DNA of 64,000 nucleotides, taken from an uncultured Prevotellaceae bacterium (GTDB lineage Bacteria; Bacteroidota; Bacteroidia; Bacteroidales; Bacteroidaceae). The DNA is taken from contig CACZIT010000012.1 of the NCBI GenBank assembly GCA_902781315.1, forward strand, positions 1 to 64,000, given 5' to 3'. The notes beneath the pieces are model-generated. The model was given only the letters and a program-made list of their open reading frames with translations. It had not been told where the DNA came from and made no database searches. Position 1 is the first letter of the stretch, and every line of letters begins with the position of its first letter. Positions 1 to 8,086 of this stretch are shown in pieces. Both the position numbers and the translations under genes were made by a program.

Positions 1-66
1 GAGTACATCAGAATGCAGAGAAGAGTAAATGCTGACCTCACAACAGAATTAAAGAATATTAACTAA
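1..66 (+). CDS. possible 3' end of a gene cut by the window edge
   Basis: Frame 1 is open from the first base to a TAA at 64-66 and would encode 21 residues beginning EYIRMQRRV and ending ELKNIN. The mixed charged and hydrophobic composition is compatible with a real protein C-terminus, but the stretch is too short to name. It would be the only plus-strand gene at this end and would converge on the outer membrane protein gene at 127-1014. It could equally be a chance open frame. Confidence 0.3.
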   Translation, partial: EYIRMQRRVNADLTTELKNIN

Positions 67-126
67 ATATGTTTGGATAAAATCATAGGAAGCGGGGCGC
101 TCTATGCCGTCTGCCACGATCATTTA

Positions 127-1014
127 CTATATGTAGATACCAACGCTGAGCGACTGGAACTTCGGGGCGTAGTCAGTCTTCAGCACGTTGCAGGGAGAGT
201 ATTTCAGGTAGAGCTCGATGACGGGCGTATCGATGATGCCCATGAAGTCGACCGACACCGGATTCACACGTGCGTCATTCGCCTTGTCCTTGTATTTCTG
301 TCCGTCAATCTTATAACGCGTCTTCAGACTGCTATGCGTGTTCAGGTTCAGCACCGGCCCTACGCTAAAGGCAAAATCCTTGCTGAACTTGTAGCGATAG
401 AGCAAGGGCATCTGCAGGCTGAACACCTTCACCCGCGAGAACTTCGGAACGACATTCTCGCCCGCATAAGGCGAAACGATCACGTTGTTGTCGGCGGTTT
501 TCTGAAACCGCATGTTGCCATTCATGCGGTAGTTGCGCCATCCGATGCCAAAGCCCACCGACCATGTGCTGCGGCTGTTCTTCGGTGTATAGTCCCATTG
601 GGCGATGGTCCAGAAGATTTCAAACGAATGGTTCATCGACACATCCATCTCTTCCGGCGCGCCCAGAGCTGTGCAACCGCCGACACCCAAGTGCATCGTC
701 ACTTCGTTTTCCACCCATTCGTCGGTGCGCTTCTTGCCGATGGGCAGCGAGAACTCCCAGTTGTCGCCGTTGAGCATGAGGTTGCTCACATAGTTGGAGT
801 CCACCAGCTGCAGCGTGTTCTCGTAGCGGAAGTCGGGGTCGTCGTGGCGGCCTTCGATGCGGATGGTCTGCAGCGAGTCGCCGGTGATGACGGTCACCTT
901 GCTGGGATTGTTCACGATGAGGGTGTCGTTGTCGGCTTCAGGTGTGGAGCCATTCGATGCAAAGGCAGTGGTGCATGTGGCCAAAGCCAGCAGAATTGTC
1001 ATTTTCGTTTTCAT
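127..1014 (-). CDS. outer membrane beta-barrel protein
   Basis: A 295-residue protein with a clear signal peptide (MKTKMTILLALATCTTAFAS). The rest alternates polar and aromatic residues in short strands, for example in the stretches around RSTWSVGFGIGWRNYR and LPLLYRYKFSKDFAFSVG, and ends in a strand (LSVGIYI), typical of a Bacteroidota outer membrane beta-barrel. It is the last gene of a minus-strand operon with an ECF sigma factor, an anti-sigma-like protein and a small secreted protein, so it is probably a target or partner of that envelope-stress regulator. The exact role is unknown; no substrate-binding motif is visible. Confidence 0.85.
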   Translation of the reverse strand: MKTKMTILLALATCTTAFASNGSTPEADNDTLIVNNPSKVTVITGDSLQTIRIEGRHDDPDFRYENTLQLVDSNYVSNLMLNGDNWEFSLPIGKKRTDEWVENEVTMHLGVGGCTALGAPEEMDVSMNHSFEIFWTIAQWDYTPKNSRSTWSVGFGIGWRNYRMNGNMRFQKTADNNVIVSPYAGENVVPKFSRVKVFSLQMPLLYRYKFSKDFAFSVGPVLNLNTHSSLKTRYKIDGQKYKDKANDARVNPVSVDFMGIIDTPVIELYLKYSPCNVLKTDYAPKFQSLSVGIYI

Positions 1015-1086
1015 GTCATTCTATTGTTTTGTTACTTTTTTTATCTCCTTATTATAATTGATAGCATCTGTCCTTTACCATGATTG

Positions 1087-1611
1087 CTACTTGAAGATTT
1101 CCTTCAGTTCGTCGAGCGACGACACCGTGCCTTCCAAGTAGATGACCGTCATGACATCGTCAACAACCTTATAGCAGAGGTAGCGGTTTGTGGAGCCATG
1201 CGGTGCAAGTTCGTACATCTGCGTGAACAACTTCCTTCCGCGCGCCTTTTTCATCGAGTCAGAGTGGTAGAAGCCACGGCTGTCGGGCTGTCGGTCTTTC
1301 AGTTTCTCCGAATCGTTCACGAAATCCCTCACGATCAGGTGATCAATCTTCTTCACCAGTGCCTCATCGGCCTTGAAGCGCACGCTATGGAAATAGGACA
1401 GCTTGTACTTGCTGATGGCCTTGCCGCGGATGAGTGTCTCCACCATCTGGCGTTTCGGCACAATCTTGCCTTCGAAGAGCTGGTTGATGTGCAGGCCGCT
1501 CTGGGCTGAGCAAGGTAACAAGGCGACAAAGCAACAAATGACCATTGTTGCCAAGAACCGATGTCGCCTGTTGACTGATATGCTGATGTTCGTTTTCATT
1601 CTCATTGCCAT
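1087..1611 (-). CDS. small secreted protein, DUF6108-like
   Basis: A 174-residue protein with an N-terminal hydrophobic segment (about residues 18-36, ending PCSAQSG) that looks like a signal peptide. The mature part is rich in charged residues, and its last third (YKVVDDVMTVIYLEGTVSS) resembles the Bacteroidota family I remember as DUF6108; that name is from memory. An ATG four codons in (1599) is an alternative start. It lies 36 bases after the anti-sigma-like gene and 72 bases before the barrel gene. The ECF-sigma operon context suggests an envelope role; the biochemical function is unknown. Confidence 0.75.
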   Translation of the reverse strand: MAMRMKTNISISVNRRHRFLATMVICCFVALLPCSAQSGLHINQLFEGKIVPKRQMVETLIRGKAISKYKLSYFHSVRFKADEALVKKIDHLIVRDFVNDSEKLKDRQPDSRGFYHSDSMKKARGRKLFTQMYELAPHGSTNRYLCYKVVDDVMTVIYLEGTVSSLDELKEIFK

Positions 1612-1647
1612 ATGTTCGTTATTAACTTCTTCAAATTCCGGAAAAGC

Positions 1648-2178
1648 CTATTCAGCGAAGAGTTCCTTCATCTGTTGCTCCATCGTGGCGGTAGCTTCGT
1701 CAGCATCGATAGAGGCCAGGGCGGTCTGCATCTCCTGAAGCACGACCGACGGGTCGGTGACGCGCTCGCCATAGACGTAGGCCACGCATTGGTTCTGCCG
1801 CTCATAGCCGTACCACATGGAGCCGAGCGTGAAGAGCAGGAGCAGCGAGGCAGCGAGGGAGAGCCAGACGCACCAATACCCACCCCCAACCCCTCCCGAG
1901 GGGAGGGGAGTTTGACTAGTTTTGTAGGTAGCATTATCAGCAGGAAGAGATTTCAGACTCCCCTCCCCTCGGGAGGGGTTGGGGGTGGGTATCTGGGTGC
2001 TGGGTATCTGGGCGTCGAGCCTGCCCAAATCCAGCATCATCTCCCTCAACGCTTCCAGATCGGCAGGCAGTGTCTCGGCCTCGCCATAGAGTTCGTAGAG
2101 ACGGCGCTCCTCGGCCAGCGAGGTCTCGCCGTCGAAGAAGCGCTCAGTCAGCGTCCGTATTTCAAGTTCATTCATCAT
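1648..2178 (-). CDS. membrane anti-sigma-like protein carrying an in-frame repeat insertion
   Basis: A 176-residue protein starting three bases after the sigma factor stop, so very probably translated with it. Residues 1-57 form a helical acidic domain (TERFFDGETSLAEERRLYELY) of the sort that opens Bacteroidota anti-sigma or regulatory proteins. One transmembrane helix lies at about 101-123, and the last 50 residues would be periplasmic. No HxxxC zinc motif is present. Residues 58-100 are not part of any such family: they are the translation of an inverted-repeat element (PTPNPSRGEGSL ... TPLPSGGVGGG) that also interrupts genes near 52-54 kb. It separates the cytoplasmic domain from the membrane anchor. 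Confidence 0.8.
   Translation of the reverse strand: MMNELEIRTLTERFFDGETSLAEERRLYELYGEAETLPADLEALREMMLDLGRLDAQIPSTQIPTPNPSRGEGSLKSLPADNATYKTSQTPLPSGGVGGGYWCVWLSLAASLLLLFTLGSMWYGYERQNQCVAYVYGERVTDPSVVLQEMQTALASIDADEATATMEQQMKELFAE
1877..1992 (-). repeat. PTPNPS-type inverted-repeat element, copy inside the anti-sigma-like gene
   Basis: Two arms of about 35 bases (1878-1913 and 1956-1991) are near-perfect reverse complements. Each arm carries an inner palindrome built on CCCCTCCCGAGGGGAGG. The 40-base spacer resembles the spacers of the copies near 52 and 54 kb. The element keeps the gene open on the minus strand. A short direct duplication (ATCTGGGTGCTGGGTATCTGGG) follows at 1991-2012. Confidence 0.9.
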
Positions 2179-2181
2179 ATC

Positions 2182-2661
2182 TCACACTCCTTTTTCTTTT
2201 CGCATGAATAAATACTTCTCTCTCACTGCCTGGCGAGCCCTACTGAGAGCCTTGCGCACGGCCACCTCGTTACTGCCAGTGAGTTCTGCAATGTCGGCCA
2301 TCTCCATGCCTTCCATGTGTCGCAGGCGCAGGATGGTTTGCTGCAGCGGCGGCAGCATGTCGACGATGGCTAGGATGCGCTCGGTGCGTTCATCGGTCGT
2401 CGGCACCTCTTCGGCAACCGCCCCGTCGAGCGATGCTCTCGGCCGACGGCGACGCAGGTGATCGATGGCAAGGTTTCGCGTCACCACCACCGCCATGCGC
2501 ACCAGCGGCGGCGTGAGTTGCTCGCGCATCTGCCACAGCCTCAGCAGTGCGTCCTGCACCACGTCCTCGGCATCGTCGGTATCGGCAAGATACCGTCGGG
2601 CCTGATTGATGAGCTGTGGGCGCATGGCATGCGCCTCCTGTTTAAACTCTTCGGCTGTCAC
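2182..2661 (-). CDS. ECF-family RNA polymerase sigma factor
   Basis: A 159-residue sigma-70 factor of the extracytoplasmic type. Region 2 is visible as YLADTDDAEDVVQDALLRLW at about residues 24-43, followed by TRNLAIDHLRRRRPR. Region 4 is visible at about 100-150 (LPPLQQTILRLRHMEGM, then a helix-turn-helix with AVRKALSRARQAVREKY). Length is normal for Bacteroidota ECF factors. The start is GTG at 2661; the first ATG is 12 codons further in. It leads a four-gene operon with an anti-sigma-like membrane protein three bases downstream. It probably directs transcription of envelope genes, perhaps including its own operon. Confidence 0.93.
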   Translation of the reverse strand: MTAEEFKQEAHAMRPQLINQARRYLADTDDAEDVVQDALLRLWQMREQLTPPLVRMAVVVTRNLAIDHLRRRRPRASLDGAVAEEVPTTDERTERILAIVDMLPPLQQTILRLRHMEGMEMADIAELTGSNEVAVRKALSRARQAVREKYLFMRKEKGV

Positions 2662-2749
2662 CTCTAACTCGTTAATGATTCATTTCTTTGCCACTTATAC
2701 GCAGAAGCGTCTGATTTGTGACATGAAATGACGAAAAAAAGAAAAAAAT

Positions 2750-2812
2750 CCCCCTGCCTCCCCCCTGCCCTTCTCTAATCGGAGAGGGAGGTGGGGGGAG
2801 ACAGGGGGGAAG
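2750..2812 (-). terminator. repeat-derived hairpin terminator
   Basis: A G/C-rich imperfect inverted repeat: one side reads CCCCTGCC then CTCCCCCC, the other GGGGGGAG then ACAGGGG, with TAATCG at the centre. Read on the minus strand it lies just after the esterase stop codon and is followed by a T-rich run (the complement of 2731-2748), so it has the form of a rho-independent terminator. Its composition matches the element in the aminotransferase gene at 53010-53128, so it looks like a repeat copy that now ends transcription. Confidence 0.6.
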
Positions 2813-2822
2813 GGTCTTCTGC

Positions 2823-3704
2823 TTATTGCTTAAATACCCGTGTCACAAACGGCAGACAGGTGTAGAGGGCGGAGTGCCAATACTCCCAGGTGTGGCCGCC
2901 ATCACGAACGCGCAGCTGGCAGGGGATACGGGCTTCGCGCATGGCCTGATAGAACTCCAGATTGCGGTCGAGCAGGAAGTCGTCGTCGCCACAGTCAACA
3001 AACCACTGCACCGTGCGCAGCTGCCTCTTCACCTCGTCGGTGGCTTCACGCAGGAACTTCGTGCAGCCGAGGTTGCGCACCGACACATAGAGTTGCCCCT
3101 CCATGCTCTCGAGGTCGGTGTTCTGCTCTTGTTCGGGGGTGTACTGCGGCAGTTCCATCAGCGCACTCATGGCATAGCATGCACCAAACAGGTCGCAGTG
3201 GCGCTCGGCATAGCTCGTAGAGCCACCACCCCCCATCGACAGGCCTGCCACGGCGCGGTGCTGCTTGTCGCCAATGACGCGATACTGCTTCTCCACCTTC
3301 GGCAGCAACTCGTTGAAGAAGAAGTCCTCGTAGGCCCAGCCCTTCATGTTGAAGTAGCCGTTCCACTCCTTTCCGACCACGCCGCCGGCATTCGGCATGA
3401 CGATAATCATCTCACAAGCCTCGCCCGAAGCCACCAGCTGATCCATCACGTCCTTCACATGTCCGCGGCCGTCCCAGTCCTTGTTGGTTCCCCACATGCC
3501 ATGCAGGAGATAGAGCACGGGGTATTGGCGGTCTTTGTCCTGTTCGAAACTGCGGGGAATGAACACGTTATAGGCCCGCCACGCCTTCAGCGTCTGGCTG
3601 TAGATGCTGTCGGTCACCACTTTGCTCTGAGGTCCCCAGCCTTGAGCCATTCCCATTGCACACTGCACAAGGCACCATGCGAAAATCAGAAGTTGTTTCT
3701 TCAT
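2823..3704 (-). CDS. secreted alpha/beta-hydrolase, esterase D-type
   Basis: A 293-residue protein with a signal peptide (MKKQLLIFAWCLVQCAMGMA). The esterase D / feruloyl-esterase fold is shown by YPVLYLLHGMWGTNKDW at about 60-76 (oxyanion loop), the nucleophile elbow AGLSMGG with Ser155, FVDCGDDDFL as the likely acid strand, and GGHTWEYW holding the likely catalytic His. Family members cleave acyl esters from sugars, including acetyl or feruloyl groups on plant xylans; the substrate here is not shown. The open frame extends upstream to 3944, but I chose the ATG at 3704 because the signal peptide begins there. A possible -7 box (CAAAGATA read on the plus strand) lies at 3746-3753. Confidence 0.92.
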   Translation of the reverse strand: MKKQLLIFAWCLVQCAMGMAQGWGPQSKVVTDSIYSQTLKAWRAYNVFIPRSFEQDKDRQYPVLYLLHGMWGTNKDWDGRGHVKDVMDQLVASGEACEMIIVMPNAGGVVGKEWNGYFNMKGWAYEDFFFNELLPKVEKQYRVIGDKQHRAVAGLSMGGGGSTSYAERHCDLFGACYAMSALMELPQYTPEQEQNTDLESMEGQLYVSVRNLGCTKFLREATDEVKRQLRTVQWFVDCGDDDFLLDRNLEFYQAMREARIPCQLRVRDGGHTWEYWHSALYTCLPFVTRVFKQ

Positions 3705-3802
3705 TTTGTTAGCGTTTTTTGTTGAACATTTAAACTTTACATGTGCAAAGATAAGAAAACATTTTCTATTATTGTCATAAAAATGGAAGATGATGATAAA
3801 AA

Positions 3803-3833
3803 AATCCGACTGAACCAAATGCTCAGTCGGATT
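3803..3833 (-). terminator. rho-independent terminator after the FMN-binding gene
   Basis: An 11-base perfect stem (AATCCGACTGA with TCAGTCGGATT) and a 9-base loop. On the minus strand it follows the stop codon at 3859 by about 25 bases and is followed by a run of seven T. Confidence 0.9.
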
Positions 3834-3858
3834 CTCGTATGGGGTTGTAGAGGGCCGC

Positions 3859-4248
3859 CTACTTATTCTTCTCGTAGTACTCGAGGCCCTTCTGCACGTT
3901 TTTCTTGAGGGCTTCGCTGGTAAACGTGGCACCAGTGACGGCATCCACCTTCAGCTTCTTGGCCTTCGCCACGCTCTTACCTTCGTACTTTTCGAGCAGT
4001 TTCTTGGCCTTGGCCATGTACTTCGGGCCCTCCTGCGAGCGCAGCACCTCAATCTTTGAGACCTTGCCCTTCTCAATGAATATCTTGACAGGCGTCGGAC
4101 CGGCATAGCCCTGAATGCTCTTGCCGATGGTCTGGGTGTTGACGACGGTGGTGTTGCCTTCCTTCGTGATGACCTGATCGCCGGGCATGGCGCTCATCAG
4201 GAAGGTGGCCAGGAGCGTGGCTCCTAAGATGGTTCTGATCTTCTTCAT
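3859..4248 (-). CDS. exported FMN-binding domain protein
   Basis: A 129-residue protein with a short signal peptide (MKKIRTILGATLLATFLMSA) and one FMN-binding domain. The attachment motif DAVTGATFTS is at residues 102-111; in this family a Thr of such a motif is covalently flavinylated by ApbE. It is small, a single domain, and monocistronic: it has its own terminator and a likely -7 box (CAAATTTA on the plus strand at 4285-4292). It is probably a periplasmic electron carrier or the flavin part of a redox system encoded elsewhere. The start at 4248 was preferred to the in-frame ATG at 4287 because the latter overlaps the promoter and adds a charged leader before the signal peptide. Confidence 0.88.
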   Translation of the reverse strand: MKKIRTILGATLLATFLMSAMPGDQVITKEGNTTVVNTQTIGKSIQGYAGPTPVKIFIEKGKVSKIEVLRSQEGPKYMAKAKKLLEKYEGKSVAKAKKLKVDAVTGATFTSEALKKNVQKGLEYYEKNK

Positions 4249-4346
4249 AACGCGTTTTCTGTTTTTTATTGATGCTTTTGGCTGCAAATTTACATGATTA
4301 TTGTGAGAAAATTGTTTTTCGAAGACGTTTTCTCACTTTTTTTATG

Positions 4347-4354
4347 TATTTTTG
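4347..4354 (+). promoter_or_regulatory. -7 promoter box of parC
   Basis: TATTTTTG matches the Bacteroidota -7 consensus TAnnTTTG and sits 25 bases before the chosen ATG. The in-frame ATG at 4352 lies within the box, which argues against it as the start. No clear TTTG was found at the -33 position. Confidence 0.5.
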
Positions 4355-4378
4355 CATGATAATTTCGAAAAAAGACCT

Positions 4379-7198
4379 ATGGACGAGAATACTAAAGACG
4401 ACGAATTGCTGAACGAGAACGAGCACTCGGACTATCGGCCCGTGAATCGTTTCGACGCTGCTGCCGTGCACCACCTGAGCGGTATGTACCAGAACTGGTT
4501 TCTGGACTATGCCTCCTACACCATACTGGATCGCGCCGTTCCGCACATCGAGGACGGCTTCAAGCCCGTGCAGCGCCGCATCCTGCACTCGATGAAGCGT
4601 ATGGACGACGGGCGCTACAACAAGGTGGCCAACATCGTGGGACACACGATGCAGTTCCACCCGCACGGCGACGCCAGTATCGGCGACGCCCTGGTGCAGC
4701 TGGGCCAGAAGGAACTGCTCATCGACACGCAGGGCAACTGGGGCAACATCCTGACGGGATCGAGCGCCGCCGCCCCACGATACATCGAGGCTCGCCTGTC
4801 GAAGTTTGCCCTCGACGTGGTGTTTAACCCGAAGACCACCGAATGGCAGATGTCCTACGACGGCCGCAACAAGGAACCCATCACGCTGCCCGTGAAGTTT
4901 CCGCTGCTGCTGGCACAGGGCGCAGAGGGCATCGCCGTGGGTCTGTCGACGAAGGTGCTGCCCCACAACTTCAACGAGATTTGCGATGCCGCCATCAGCT
5001 ATCTGCGCGGCGAGGAGTTCCAATTGTACCCCGACTTCCCGACGAGCGGCTCCATCGACGTGTCGAAATACAACGACGGCCAGCGAGGCGGCGTGGTGAA
5101 GGTGAGGGCGAAGATTGAGAAACTCGACCAGAAGACGCTGGTCATTCGCGAGATACCGTTCTCGAAGACCTCAGAGACACTGCAAGACTCCATCGTGAAG
5201 GCCATCGAGAAAGGCAAGATCAAGGCCAAGAAGGTGGAGGACCTGACAGCTGCCAACGTGGAGATACAGGTGCACCTGGCTCCCGGCGTGTCGAGCGACA
5301 AGACCATTGACGCGCTCTATGCCTTTACCGACTGCGAAATCAACATCTCGCCCAACTGCTGCGTGATCAGGGACAATAAGCCGTGCTTCCTGACCGTGAG
5401 CGACGTGCTGCGCCACAACACCGACCGCACGAAAGCCCTGCTGCGCATGGAACTGGAAATCAGGAAGGGCGAACTGGAGGAACAGCTGTTCTTCGCCTCG
5501 CTGGAACGCATTTTCATCGAAGAACGCATGTACAAGGACCGCCAGTTTGAACAGGCGCCGAACATGGACGCCGTGGTGAAGCATCTGGACCAGCGACTGG
5601 AGCCCTTCAAGAAAAACCTGATACGCGAGGTGACGCGCGACGACATCCTGCGGCTCATGGAAATCAAGATGCAGCGCATTCTGAAGTTCAACAAGGAAAA
5701 GGCCGACAACCTCATCGCCAGCATCAAAAAGGAAATCAAGGACATCAACTACGACCTGGCCCACATGGTGGAAGTCACCATCGACTGGTTTGAGCGCATC
5801 AAGGAGAAATATGGCAAGGAGCACCCGCGGCGCACGGAGATTCGCAACTTCGACAGCATCGAGGCTGCAAAGGTGATCGAGGCTACGCAGAAACTCTACA
5901 TCAACCGCCAGGAAGGCTTCATAGGCACGGGACTGAAGAAGGACGAGTTCGTGTGCAACTGCTCGGACATTGACGACATCATCATCTTCTATCGCGACGG
6001 CAAGATGAAGGTGGTGCGCGTGGCCGAGAAACTGTTCGTAGGCAAGAACATCCTGCACGTGCAGGTGTTCAAGAAGAACGACTCGCGCACAACCTACAAC
6101 ATGGTGTATCGCGACGGAAAGACAGGACCTTACTACATCAAGCGTTTCCACGTACCCACCATCACCCGCGACCGGGAAGTGGACCTGACGCAGGGCAAGC
6201 CCGGATCGAAAGTGCTCTACTTCACCGCCAACCCGAACGGCGAGGCCGAGACCATCAAGGTGACGCTCGACTCCATCTTGCAGACCAAGAGTCGAAACAA
6301 GAAACTGTTCATCGAACGTTCGTTCGCCGATATCGCCATCAAGGGACGAGCCGCACGCGGCAACACGCTGACGAAGGATCCCGTGTCGCGCATCTCGCTG
6401 AAGAGCCTGGGCCACTCGACGCTGGGCGGACTGAAGGTGTGGTGGGACGCCGACATCAACCGACTAAACTACGACGAGCACGGCAAGTACCTCGGTGAGT
6501 TCTTCGACGACGACCTGATACTGGTCATCCTGCAAAACGGCGACTACTACTGCACGAACTTCGACGTGAACAACCACTACGAGAACGACATCATGCGCAT
6601 CGAGAAGTTCGATGCCGAGAAGGTGTGGACGGCTGTGGTCTACGACGCTGATAACAAGGGCTATCCCTACGCCAAGCGATTCCTCATGGAGGCCACGAAG
6701 TCGCGCAAGAGTTTCGTGGGCGACAACAAGAACTCGCAGCTGGTGCTGCTGAGCGACCAACCCTATCCGCGCATCCGCGTCACCTTCAGCGGTGAGGACG
6801 AAGGCCGCGAGCCGATGGAGATAGAACTGGAGGAATTCATCGCCGTGAAGGGCTTCAAGGCCAAGGGCAAGCGCATCACGACATGGAAGATTGGTAGCAT
6901 CGAGGAGATTGAACCCACCCGGTTGCCCGAACCTGAGGTGACCGAGGAGGGGGCTGACGAGGATGCTGACGGCGACGCAGCCGAGCCCGTCGGACAGGAA
7001 ACGCCAGTGACCACCAACGAGGCCGCTGCCAAGGAGCCAGAGCCTGCAGAAGAAAAACCTGCTGAAGAGGAAAAACCTGCCCAAGAGGAAAAACCTGCTG
7101 AGGAGGAAAAACCTACTGAGGAGGAAGAGAAGAGTCCGCAATTTAAATACGACCCGAAGACGGGCCAACTAAGTCTGTTTGGCGATGACGACATGTAG
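4379..7198 (+). CDS. parC: DNA topoisomerase IV subunit A (ParC/GyrA family)
   Basis: A 939-residue type IIA topoisomerase subunit that breaks and rejoins DNA. The N-terminal part has DGFKPVQRRILHSM, the quinolone-resistance region HPHGDASIGDAL, and the active-site tyrosine in APRYIEARLSK. The core continues to about 480, followed by a beta-pinwheel C-terminal domain (strands such as SRNKKLFIERS and IAIKG-like turns). It lacks an obvious GyrA box (QRRGGKG), which points to ParC rather than GyrA. The last 90 residues are a low-complexity acidic tail with EEKPA repeats, ending DPKTGQLSLFGDDDM. The stop overlaps the next gene by 14 bases, so the two are probably translationally coupled. The partner parE is not in the window. 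Confidence 0.92.
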   Translation: MDENTKDDELLNENEHSDYRPVNRFDAAAVHHLSGMYQNWFLDYASYTILDRAVPHIEDGFKPVQRRILHSMKRMDDGRYNKVANIVGHTMQFHPHGDASIGDALVQLGQKELLIDTQGNWGNILTGSSAAAPRYIEARLSKFALDVVFNPKTTEWQMSYDGRNKEPITLPVKFPLLLAQGAEGIAVGLSTKVLPHNFNEICDAAISYLRGEEFQLYPDFPTSGSIDVSKYNDGQRGGVVKVRAKIEKLDQKTLVIREIPFSKTSETLQDSIVKAIEKGKIKAKKVEDLTAANVEIQVHLAPGVSSDKTIDALYAFTDCEINISPNCCVIRDNKPCFLTVSDVLRHNTDRTKALLRMELEIRKGELEEQLFFASLERIFIEERMYKDRQFEQAPNMDAVVKHLDQRLEPFKKNLIREVTRDDILRLMEIKMQRILKFNKEKADNLIASIKKEIKDINYDLAHMVEVTIDWFERIKEKYGKEHPRRTEIRNFDSIEAAKVIEATQKLYINRQEGFIGTGLKKDEFVCNCSDIDDIIIFYRDGKMKVVRVAEKLFVGKNILHVQVFKKNDSRTTYNMVYRDGKTGPYYIKRFHVPTITRDREVDLTQGKPGSKVLYFTANPNGEAETIKVTLDSILQTKSRNKKLFIERSFADIAIKGRAARGNTLTKDPVSRISLKSLGHSTLGGLKVWWDADINRLNYDEHGKYLGEFFDDDLILVILQNGDYYCTNFDVNNHYENDIMRIEKFDAEKVWTAVVYDADNKGYPYAKRFLMEATKSRKSFVGDNKNSQLVLLSDQPYPRIRVTFSGEDEGREPMEIELEEFIAVKGFKAKGKRITTWKIGSIEEIEPTRLPEPEVTEEGADEDADGDAAEPVGQETPVTTNEAAAKEPEPAEEKPAEEEKPAQEEKPAEEEKPTEEEEKSPQFKYDPKTGQLSLFGDDDM

Positions 7199-8072
7199 CC
7201 AACCATTGCCCCACCCTGCCAGCGAGTACCTCAGGAAGTCTCTGGTCCTGCTGGTTTTGTTTGTTGCGATTCTATCGCAACGACCTCTGCAGCTCTATGC
7301 CCAGCCCTCTGCCGCCCCCGAATCGGCGCTGCAGGGACGTCTCATCGACCCGTTGTCATCAGAGCGAACGCGCTCCAGCATGCTGGCCATTGGCTCTGCC
7401 AACCTACTTGACACCTATCTCTCGGCTGAGAAGTACAGCGGAACAGAACTGCGCTACATCAGCACTCTGACGAAGAACACTCGCTGGCGCAACATCCGGC
7501 AGACAATCTTCCACGAAGGCAAACTGGACGTCGTCAGCAATCGCGCCGACAACAACGACGAACTGGGAGGCATGTACCGATTCCAATACCACCTGCGCCG
7601 ACAGTGGGCATGGGCGAACGGATTCTCCCTGGAGGCCGGCGGTGGCATAGGAGCCGAACTGGGATTCCTCTACAACACGCGCAACAGCAACAATCCAGCC
7701 CAGGCCTACGCGGCGCTGCAACTCCTGCCGTCGGCAGCTGCCAGCCAGCAAATCCGCGTCTTCAACTGGCCAGTGCGCCTGTGCTACGAAGCCTGCGTGC
7801 CATTGCTGGGACTGGCTTTCTCGCCCAACTACGGACAATCGTACTACGAACTATTCTCGCGCGGCAACTACGACCACAACATCGTGCCGACAACCATTCT
7901 CTCGACGCCCTCGCTGCGCCACATGCTGACAGCTGACATTCCGCTCTCGCGCAAGCATTCTTCAGCACTGCGCATCGGCTACCTCGGCGACTACCAGCAG
8001 GCCGAATTGAACAATCTGAAACGCCATCAATATGCCCACATGCTCATCATCGGCATCACAGTGACACGGTAA
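7185..8072 (+). CDS. outer membrane protein, DUF3316-like
   Basis: A 295-residue protein with a delayed signal peptide (hydrophobic LVLLVLFVAIL, about residues 20-32, cleavage near LYAQPSA). The body resembles the Bacteroidota DUF3316 family as I remember it: a conserved opening LDTYLSAEKYSGTELRY, then amphipathic strands (FSLEAGGGIGAELGFLYN, then YAHMLIIGITVTR at the end). It is probably an outer membrane barrel of unknown function. The ATG at 7185 overlaps the parC end; a TTG at 7179 is also possible. The gene is 14 bases before the S41 protease gene, so parC, this gene and the protease form one transcription unit. Confidence 0.8.
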   Translation: MTTCSQPLPHPASEYLRKSLVLLVLFVAILSQRPLQLYAQPSAAPESALQGRLIDPLSSERTRSSMLAIGSANLLDTYLSAEKYSGTELRYISTLTKNTRWRNIRQTIFHEGKLDVVSNRADNNDELGGMYRFQYHLRRQWAWANGFSLEAGGGIGAELGFLYNTRNSNNPAQAYAALQLLPSAAASQQIRVFNWPVRLCYEACVPLLGLAFSPNYGQSYYELFSRGNYDHNIVPTTILSTPSLRHMLTADIPLSRKHSSALRIGYLGDYQQAELNNLKRHQYAHMLIIGITVTR

Positions 8073-8086
8073 CAAAGAAAAAACAT

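Noticed and set aside
4379-7198. GyrA instead of ParC
   Set aside because: No GyrA box (QRRGGKG) is visible in the C-terminal domain, and the HPHGDASIGD region with an acidic tail fits the ParC-type protein of Bacteroidota better. The distinction is not absolute without a tree.
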